From NCBI GenBank assembly GCA_013361685.1, contig JABFXP010000242.1:1-34376 (forward strand): a stretch of 34,376 bases of DNA, written 5' to 3'. Shown piece after piece: positions 15,849-21,816 of the stretch (position 1 is its first letter; every line of letters begins with the position of its first letter). Under the pieces are notes generated by a model. That model ran no database searches and was not told where the DNA came from. It saw only the letters and a list, made by a program, of their open reading frames with translations. This DNA comes from Catenulispora sp. (GTDB taxonomy: Bacteria > Actinomycetota > Actinomycetes > Streptomycetales > Catenulisporaceae). The position numbers and the translations under genes are program-made.

Positions 15849-17075
15849 TCAGTCGACCAAGTCCCGGACAACCGCGTCTGCCAGCAGTCTTCCCTGGCGG
15901 GTAAGGACCGCAAACCCGGCGGCCAGTGACCCGGCGTCGAGCAGTCCCTCGGCGGCGGCGCGGATCGCGGCCCGGTGCCCGGCCGGACGCAGCAGGCTGA
16001 TTTCGCACCCTGATTCCAGGCGGAGTTCCAGCAGGATCCGCTCGACCCGGCGGTCCTCGGCGGCCAGCACCTCGCGGGCGTGAGCGGGTGAGGCGCCCGC
16101 GGCGATCCGCTGCGAGTAGGCGCTCGGATGCTTGACGTTCCACCAGCGGGTGCCGCCGACGTGGCTGTGCGCGCCGGGGCCGACGCCCCACCAGTTCGCG
16201 CCGGTCCAGTAGAGCAGGTTGTGGCGGGAGCGGCCCTGCGGCGTCGCGGCCCAGTTCGAGACCTCGTACCAGGAGTACCCGGCGGCGGACAGCGCCTCAT
16301 CGGCGATGAGGTAGCGGTCGGCGTGCACGTCGTCGTCGATCATCGGCAGCTCGCCGCGGCGGACGCGGGCCGCCAGCCGGGTGCCGTCCTCGACGATGAG
16401 CGAGTAGGCCGAGACGTGGTCCGGCCCGGCGCCGATCGCGGCGTCCAGGGAGGCGCGCCAGTCGTCGTCGCTCTCCCCCGGGGTGCCGTAGATGAGGTCC
16501 AGGTTGACGTGGTCGAACCCGGCCGCGCGGGCCTCGCGGACGCAGGCCTCGGGGCGGCCCGGGGTGTGCCGGCGCTCCAGGACGCGCAGCACGTGCTCGC
16601 GGGCGCTCTGCATGCCGAAGGAGATCCGGGTGAAGCCGCCCGCGCGGAGTTCGGCGAGGTAGGCCGGGTCCACGGATTCGGGGTTGGCCTCGGTGGTGAC
16701 CTCGGCGTCGCGGGCGAGCCCGAACTCGTCGCGGACGGCGGCGAGCAGCGCGACCAGGTCGCGGGCCGGCAGCATCGTCGGGGTCCCGCCGCCGAAGAAG
16801 ACGGTCTGCACCGGCAGGTCGGCGGCGCCGAGGACCTTGCGCGCGAGCCGGACCTCCTCGATCGCGGTTTCGGCGTAGGTGGCCTGGGAGGCGCCGCCGC
16901 CGAGTTCGGAGGCGGTGTAGGTGTTGAAGTCGCAGTAGCCGCAGCGGGTCGCGCAGTACGGGACGTGGATGTAGAACGCGAGCGGCGTGCCGCTCAGGCC
17001 GGGCTCGGCGAGGGCCTGCGGCGGCAGCGATCCGTCGGCGGGGACGGGTTCACCGTCGGGGAGGACACCTGGCAT
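15849..17075 (-). CDS. hemW: Radical SAM heme chaperone HemW
   Basis: The 408-residue protein has the radical-SAM cysteine motif CATRCGYC (Cys 41, 45, 48), followed by FFGGGTPTMLP for S-adenosylmethionine binding and a C-terminal HemW domain. HemW proteins were long misnamed coproporphyrinogen III oxidase (HemN). They have CxxxCxxC without the extra Cys of HemN, as here, and insert heme into target proteins. The ATG at 17075 matches the usual MPxVLPDGEP start of actinobacterial homologues; the frame stays open 26 codons upstream without a better start. In Streptomyces hemW lies beside hrcA. Here they are separated by the MBL, DUF3097, lipoprotein and MOSC genes. Confidence 0.95.
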   Translation of the reverse strand: MPGVLPDGEPVPADGSLPPQALAEPGLSGTPLAFYIHVPYCATRCGYCDFNTYTASELGGGASQATYAETAIEEVRLARKVLGAADLPVQTVFFGGGTPTMLPARDLVALLAAVRDEFGLARDAEVTTEANPESVDPAYLAELRAGGFTRISFGMQSAREHVLRVLERRHTPGRPEACVREARAAGFDHVNLDLIYGTPGESDDDWRASLDAAIGAGPDHVSAYSLIVEDGTRLAARVRRGELPMIDDDVHADRYLIADEALSAAGYSWYEVSNWAATPQGRSRHNLLYWTGANWWGVGPGAHSHVGGTRWWNVKHPSAYSQRIAAGASPAHAREVLAAEDRRVERILLELRLESGCEISLLRPAGHRAAIRAAAEGLLDAGSLAAGFAVLTRQGRLLADAVVRDLVD

Positions 17076-17116
17076 GCCTCCATTGTCCCTGATTGCCGGG
17101 TGCCGGATCACCGGGT

Positions 17117-17128
17117 CCGTGATCACGG
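17117..17128. repeat. Perfect 12-base palindrome CCGTGATCACGG
   Basis: The palindrome lies between the SDR stop and the hemW start, 42 bases upstream of hemW. It is flanked by two GATCACCGG copies (17106-17114 and 17149-17157). It could be an operator or a small structure at the 5' end of the hemW mRNA. No function can be assigned. Confidence 0.4.
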
Positions 17129-17168
17129 GTCTGCTCACCGCGCCGCCGATCACCGGCGCCGGCGACGG

Positions 17169-18020
17169 TCAGCTCGCGACGACCCACTGCGCGGTCATGC
17201 CCTGGACCGCCGAGCCGTCCCGGTCGGCCAGCTTCGCGGCGACGAACTCGCGCGCCCACTCCGAGGTCTGGATCCGGAACGGCGGGTCGGCGGCCTGGAG
17301 GGCGTCCACGATCGGGGCGGCGGCGTCCTCGGGCCGCTGGGCGTTGCCGAAGGACTTCACGGTGCGGTCGACGTAGGCCTTCAAAGCCGGGGCGTAGGGT
17401 CCGGCGGCGGCGATGAGCTGCGGGATGTCCAGGCGCTGGCTGGTGACGAACTCGCTGGCCACCGCGCCGGGCTCGACCACGCTGACCCGCACCCCGACGG
17501 TCGCGGCCACCGGCGCCAGCGCTTCCATGAAGCCCTCGACGGCGAACTTCGCCGCGCAGTACGCCTCGTTGAACGGCTGCCCGACCACGCCCCCGACGCT
17601 GGTCACGGTGACGAGGCGGCCCTTGGCCGCGCGCAGGTGCGGCAGCGCGGCCCGGGTGACCTCGACCACGCCGAAATAGTTGACCTCCATCGTCTCGCGC
17701 ACCGCCGCCATCCCGTCCACCTCGAGGGTGCCGACGGTCCCGGCGCCGGCGTTGTTGACGACGGCGTTCAGGGCGCCGTGAGCGCCGAGCGTGCGGGCGA
17801 CGGCGGCGTCGACGCTGGCCGGATCGGTGACGTCGAGGCGCTCGACGTGAACCCGGCGCGCGACGCCCGCCGCGCCGGCCGCGGCCATGAGGTGGTCGGC
17901 TTTGGCCGGGTCGCGCATGGTCGCGACGACCGTCCAGCCCGCGCGGGCGGCGCCGACGGCCGCGGCCAGACCGATGCCGGAGGAGGTGCCGGTGATGAGG
18001 ACGGTCTTCGTAGTCGCCAT
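17169..18020 (-). CDS. Short-chain dehydrogenase/reductase (SDR)
   Basis: The 283-residue classical SDR has the cofactor motif TGTSSGIG near residue 10, NNAG near 89, and the catalytic Ser plus YxxxK (Ser in VTSVGG; Tyr and Lys in AYCAAK). The early part is consistent with NADP(H) or NAD(H) use. Its substrate cannot be read from sequence. The ATG at 18020 (MATTKTVLITG) has GGACGG upstream and is preferred over an ATG three codons earlier. The gene is 66 bases downstream of the MFS gene on the same strand. The last codons approach a GATCACCGG-rich stretch before hemW. Confidence 0.93.
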   Translation of the reverse strand: MATTKTVLITGTSSGIGLAAAVGAARAGWTVVATMRDPAKADHLMAAAGAAGVARRVHVERLDVTDPASVDAAVARTLGAHGALNAVVNNAGAGTVGTLEVDGMAAVRETMEVNYFGVVEVTRAALPHLRAAKGRLVTVTSVGGVVGQPFNEAYCAAKFAVEGFMEALAPVAATVGVRVSVVEPGAVASEFVTSQRLDIPQLIAAAGPYAPALKAYVDRTVKSFGNAQRPEDAAAPIVDALQAADPPFRIQTSEWAREFVAAKLADRDGSAVQGMTAQWVVAS

Positions 18021-18086
18021 GCCGTCCATTTCAGTGCGGCGGGCGCACGGCCACCAGCGCGGGCCGCCATGTGATGGATTCGGGCC

Positions 18087-19418
18087 TCAGATCGCCGCCG
18101 GTGCCGGTGCCGCGACCGGTGCCGCGACGGCCTCGGTCTCCACCTGTGCCCGCGCCTGCGCCTCCGCGGCGGCCAGCAGCGCCGGCGGCCGCACCCGCAC
18201 CGCCCACGGCATCGCGCACCCGGCGGCGGCGAACACCGCGCCGAGCACGAACCACCCGGCCGGCGCCCAGTCCACGCAGGCCAGCGAGTAGAAGCCGGGC
18301 GCCAGCGCCAGCGCGCCGCCGGTCAGCATCGAGGACAGGCCCTGGTACTGGCCCTGGGCATGGTCGGCGGCGAGCCCGTACCCGAGCTCGAACACCCCGG
18401 CCTGCTGCACGATCTCGCCGACCGAGTGCACCGCCGCGGCGACCAGGAGCACCACCACCGCCGCCCAGCCCGGCACCCAGCCGATCGTGCCGAACAGCGC
18501 CGCCGCCGCGGCGAGGATCCACCCCGAGCGGACCGTGGCGCGGACCCCCTTCGCGATCGTGTCCACGCCCCGGCTCATCCGCACCTGCAACACCGCCACC
18601 AGCACCGTGTTCACGATCAGCACGGCGCCGACCGTCCAGCGCGGCGCGTGCCCCAGCTTGGCGATCCACAGCGGCGCCGCGAACAGCAGCACCTCGAACT
18701 GCATGTTCATCAGGGCCATGAGACCGGCCACGGCCAGGAAGCGCCGGTCGCCCAGGGCGATCCAGCGGTTCGCGCCGTCGGGCGTGGGCAGCGGGTCCAG
18801 GCGCGGCACCCGCAGCGTGATCGCCGCGGTGACCACGAACGTCGCGGCGTTGATCCCGATGAGGGCGACGTACCAGGCCCGGGTGTCGAAGACCAGGGCC
18901 AGCCCGCCCAGCACGCCGCCCAGCGCGATCCCGACGTTGGTCACCGAGCGCAGGTAGGCCCGGAACACCGCCTTCTCCTCGCCGCCGAACCGCGCGATCA
19001 TGGCCGCCCGGGCCGCCCGCACGCTCGAGCTCACCAGGTTCTCCACCACCGCGGCCAGCAGGAACTGCCAGAAGACGTGCACCAGCGTGAAAGCCGCCAT
19101 CACCACGGCGGAGAGCACACCGAGGACCACGCTGACCTCGCGCGGCCCCCGACGGTCCGCGAGGTGGCCGACCGGCACGCCGGCCAGCAGGCCGATCAGT
19201 CCGGCGACGGTCAGCCCCAGCCCGACCTGCGCGGCCGGCAGGCCGACGGACCGCGTGAAGTACATGACCATGACGGTCATGTACATGCCGTTGCCGATCG
19301 TGTTCACGAACGTGCCGACGGCCATCGTCCGTTGCGCCCGGTCCTGTGGCAGTAAACGCAAAGCACCCTCCCAGCGGCGATCTCCCCAACGCCTTGACGG
19401 CGCTGACTCTATCGTCAT
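18087..19418 (-). CDS. MFS transporter
   Basis: The 443-residue protein is predominantly hydrophobic with about 12 transmembrane segments. The MFS loop 2-3 signature is present as GHLADRRGPREV near residue 84. It looks like a 12-helix drug/metabolite exporter, with the substrate unknown. The N-terminal 30 residues are basic and cytoplasmic, and the C-terminal 30 are Ala/Pro/Glu-rich. The ATG at 19418 is the only good start near the first helix. It is divergent from the GNAT/RNA-repair genes, with 116 bases between them. Confidence 0.93.
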   Translation of the reverse strand: MTIESAPSRRWGDRRWEGALRLLPQDRAQRTMAVGTFVNTIGNGMYMTVMVMYFTRSVGLPAAQVGLGLTVAGLIGLLAGVPVGHLADRRGPREVSVVLGVLSAVVMAAFTLVHVFWQFLLAAVVENLVSSSVRAARAAMIARFGGEEKAVFRAYLRSVTNVGIALGGVLGGLALVFDTRAWYVALIGINAATFVVTAAITLRVPRLDPLPTPDGANRWIALGDRRFLAVAGLMALMNMQFEVLLFAAPLWIAKLGHAPRWTVGAVLIVNTVLVAVLQVRMSRGVDTIAKGVRATVRSGWILAAAAALFGTIGWVPGWAAVVVLLVAAAVHSVGEIVQQAGVFELGYGLAADHAQGQYQGLSSMLTGGALALAPGFYSLACVDWAPAGWFVLGAVFAAAGCAMPWAVRVRPPALLAAAEAQARAQVETEAVAAPVAAPAPAAI

Positions 19419-19458
19419 GGGCTACAGCCCCGAAAGGGTGTTACATGTGCCCGGGCGG

Positions 19459-19464
19459 TAGAAT
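19459..19464 (+). promoter_or_regulatory. Probable -10 element upstream of the GNAT/RNA-repair genes
   Basis: TAGAAT is a good match to TAnnnT/TATAAT. It would start a transcript near 19471, just before the terminator-like hairpin. The -35 region at 17-18 bases (around GGGTGT) is weak. Confidence 0.45.
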
Positions 19465-19477
19465 GACCTCAGACGAA

Positions 19478-19505
19478 AGCCTTCCGGTGCGCCGGGAGGC
19501 TTTTT
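19478..19505 (+). terminator. Terminator/attenuator-like hairpin in the GNAT leader
   Basis: AGCCTTCCGG (19478-19487) pairs with CCGGGAGGCT (19492-19501) across a TGCG loop, with one G-U pair, and five T residues (19501-19505) follow. This is an intrinsic-terminator shape only 30 bases before the GNAT start and just after a likely -10 element. Alternative pairings exist: CTTCCGG with CCGGAAG (19512-19518), and GAGGCTT with the AAGCCCTC that precedes the AGGAGG ribosome-binding site. The hairpin could end transcripts from the left or act as an attenuator. Confidence 0.6.
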
Positions 19506-19534
19506 GCGTTCCCGGAAGCCCTCAGGAGGGTTCA

Positions 19535-20020
19535 ATGGCTGATCTGCTCATCCGTGCCGCCGACCACGACGACCGCGTCTTGCTGGAGCGCCTGTGGCTG
19601 CTGTTCCGCCACGACATGTCGGAGTTCAGCGGCAGCCTCCCGAACCCGGACGGCAGCTACCGCAGCGAGTGGCTCGTCTCGGCCTTGGAGGATGACAACT
19701 GGGCCGCGTATGTGGCGTTCGCCGGTGATTCGCCGGTGGGCTTCGCCTTCGTCCGCGCGCTGGACCAGCCGGTCCGGGTGCTGAACAGCTTCTTCATCGT
19801 GCGGGCGGCTCGGGGCGACGGGTACGGCACCCGGTTGGCGCGGCACGTGCTCGACGCGCATCCGGGTCCCTGGGAGATCGCATTCCAGGAAGCCAACGTC
19901 AAGGGGGCCCGTTTCTGGCGGCGGCTGGCCCAGGAAGTGGCGCCGGGGACCTGGCACGAGGAAGAACGCCCGGCTTCGCGCCCCGAGCTGCCGCCGAACG
20001 TCTGGGTCGTTATTCCGTAG
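19535..20020 (+). CDS. GNAT-family N-acetyltransferase
   Basis: The 161-residue protein spans one GNAT domain: IRAADHDDRVLLERLW at the N terminus, VGFAFVRAL, then the acetyl-CoA loop region SFFIVRAARGDGYGTRLARHVL (R-x-x-G-x-G type) and WEIAFQEANVKGARFWRRLA. AGGAGG lies 5 bases before the ATG at 19535, which fixes the start although the frame is open further upstream. The acceptor is unknown. It precedes the RNA ligase-kinase gene by 32 bases on the same strand, so a link with RNA repair is possible but unproven. Confidence 0.9.
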   Translation: MADLLIRAADHDDRVLLERLWLLFRHDMSEFSGSLPNPDGSYRSEWLVSALEDDNWAAYVAFAGDSPVGFAFVRALDQPVRVLNSFFIVRAARGDGYGTRLARHVLDAHPGPWEIAFQEANVKGARFWRRLAQEVAPGTWHEEERPASRPELPPNVWVVIP

Positions 20021-20040
20021 AGCGGGTCAGCGCCGTTGCC

Positions 20041-20046
20041 TACAGT
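20041..20046 (+). promoter_or_regulatory. Possible -10 element for a leaderless RNA ligase-kinase mRNA
   Basis: TACAGT ends 6 bases before the ATG at 20053, and no Shine-Dalgarno sequence is present there. Both observations suggest a leaderless transcript starting at or next to the ATG. No clear -35 box is visible, and the gene may also be read from the GNAT promoter. Confidence 0.35.
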
Positions 20047-20052
20047 GGCGCC

Positions 20053-21810
20053 ATGCGAGTCCACTATCCCCGAACGCCTCATCTGCCCTGGTCGCCCGGC
20101 GCCACGGCTGATGACGTGCGCGCCGGGGATCTCTCCGGTCTCGTGGGCCGCCGCGTTGTGATCACCGAGAAGATGGACGGGGAGAACACGACGCTGTATC
20201 GCGACGGACTGCATGCGCGTTCGCTGGACTCGGCGCATCATCCGTCGCGGACGTGGATCAAGGCGCTGCACGGCCGGATCGCCGCGCGGATCCCCGACAG
20301 CCGGCGGATCTGCGGCGAGAACCTGTTCGCTCGGCATTCGATCCCTTACGACGAGCTCGACAGTTACTTCTACGGTTTCTCGGTGTGGGACGGCGACCGC
20401 TGCCTGGACTGGGACTCGACCGTGAAGTTCCTGCGGGGCCTCGGGATTCCGACGCCTCGCGTGCTGTTCCGAGGCATGTTCGACGGCGACGAGCGGACGC
20501 TCGCCAAACTCTTCCGGCTGGATCTGAACCGGCAGGAAGGGTATGTGGTCCGGGCCGAGGACGGCTTCGGCTACGAGCAGTTCGGCGCGCGGGTCGCGAA
20601 GTGGGTGCGGCCGTCGCACGTGCAGACCGACACGCACTGGATGTTCGCCGAAGTGGTGCCGAACGGGCTCGGCGCCGGCGCTCCGTTGTGGGCGGTGCGA
20701 AGCGGTGCCGACGTCGGGGCCGCGGAGTTGGCGACGGCGGCCGGCGTCGACGACGGTTCTCTCAAGACCGACGAAACGCTGGCTGACGCTTACGCACGGA
20801 TGGACGTGGCCGGCTGCCTCGGCAGCCCGCGGCTGGTCGGTGCCGTCGCCGCCCTGATGCACGAGCGGCGCCGCGCCGGCGTCCTGGCCGACCTGGCGGT
20901 TCCGCTGGGAGTGCCGACCGCCCGGCGGATCGGCGACGTCGTCGGCAACGCGCGGCGGCTGCACGCCGCGATCGACGACGAACGGCGGCGCCCCGGCCTG
21001 GTGCGGATGGCGTTCGGGACCGACTTGGCCGTGGTGCACGCGGTCGCCGCCGCGACCGCGCCGAACGACGCTTCTCGGGACCACGTCGCGTGGTCGGCGC
21101 TGGTCGCCGAGGAGGCCGGGCTGCTTCCGGAGCCCCCGCTGCCGGCCTTGCGCGCCGCGTGCCGGGAGGCGTTCGCCGAATTGCCGGAACGGGCCGCGGA
21201 CCGCTGCTGGGGTGAAGCCCGGGAGCTGTTCGCGCAGGGACGCATCTCCTCGCCCGAGGAAGCCGTGGCGGCGACGTGGCGCTGGCGCGACGGCGACTTC
21301 CCACGGCTGACCCACATGGTCGGGATCTCGGGCAGCGGCAAGAGCACCCAGGTGGAGACGCTGGCGAAGGCTGCGAACACCGAAGTCGTCAGCCTTGACG
21401 AGCTCCGCACGGCGCGCGGCTCGCGCACGGATCAGTCGGCTAACCAAGAAGTGCTGCACGCGGGGATCAGCCAGGTGGAGGGTTTGCTGGCCCGAGGTGT
21501 GTCCGTGGTCTGGGATGCGACGTCCTTGATGCGCTCGTCGCGCAAGCTCGTGGATCGGGTCGCCACCCGTCGCAATGCTTTGATCGAGCACCGGGTCCTC
21601 ATCCTGCCTGCCGACGAGCTCGTCACGCGGAACCAGAAGCGGGAGCATCCGGTCCCGGAAGACGTGCTCTCCAAACAGATCCGGCGATACGAGCCGTCGT
21701 ATCCCGGCGAGGCACACCGCGTCTCGTTTCACTACAGCGGCGACGGATCGCCCGCCGGCGGCCTCGCGCAGGACGCCGACATGCTGCCGTCCGCACCGTG
21801 GGAGGACTGA
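20053..21810 (+). CDS. RNA ligase fused to 5'-polynucleotide kinase
   Basis: The 585-residue protein joins two RNA-repair enzymes. Residues 1-205 form an ATP-dependent RNA ligase domain: motif I EKMDGEN with the adenylated Lys at 40, motif III near YFYGFSVWDG (105-114), motif IV EGYVVR (162-167) and motif V VAKWVR (181-186). Residues 421-585 form a P-loop kinase: GISGSGKST (424-432), Asp 449 in SLDELR at the position of the PNK general base, and a basic lid around RNQKREHPVPEDVLSKQIRRYEP. It should phosphorylate 5'-OH RNA ends and seal them to 3'-OH ends. Residues 225-410 are mostly helical and unassigned. No phosphatase module is present; that activity may come from the next gene, whose ATG is 6 bases after this stop. 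Confidence 0.9.
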   Translation: MRVHYPRTPHLPWSPGATADDVRAGDLSGLVGRRVVITEKMDGENTTLYRDGLHARSLDSAHHPSRTWIKALHGRIAARIPDSRRICGENLFARHSIPYDELDSYFYGFSVWDGDRCLDWDSTVKFLRGLGIPTPRVLFRGMFDGDERTLAKLFRLDLNRQEGYVVRAEDGFGYEQFGARVAKWVRPSHVQTDTHWMFAEVVPNGLGAGAPLWAVRSGADVGAAELATAAGVDDGSLKTDETLADAYARMDVAGCLGSPRLVGAVAALMHERRRAGVLADLAVPLGVPTARRIGDVVGNARRLHAAIDDERRRPGLVRMAFGTDLAVVHAVAAATAPNDASRDHVAWSALVAEEAGLLPEPPLPALRAACREAFAELPERAADRCWGEARELFAQGRISSPEEAVAATWRWRDGDFPRLTHMVGISGSGKSTQVETLAKAANTEVVSLDELRTARGSRTDQSANQEVLHAGISQVEGLLARGVSVVWDATSLMRSSRKLVDRVATRRNALIEHRVLILPADELVTRNQKREHPVPEDVLSKQIRRYEPSYPGEAHRVSFHYSGDGSPAGGLAQDADMLPSAPWED

Positions 21811-21816
21811 GGCGCG

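Noticed and set aside
15849-17075. Oxygen-independent coproporphyrinogen III oxidase (HemN).
   Set aside because: The radical-SAM motif is CxxxCxxC without the extra Cys of HemN, and the N terminus is that of HemW.
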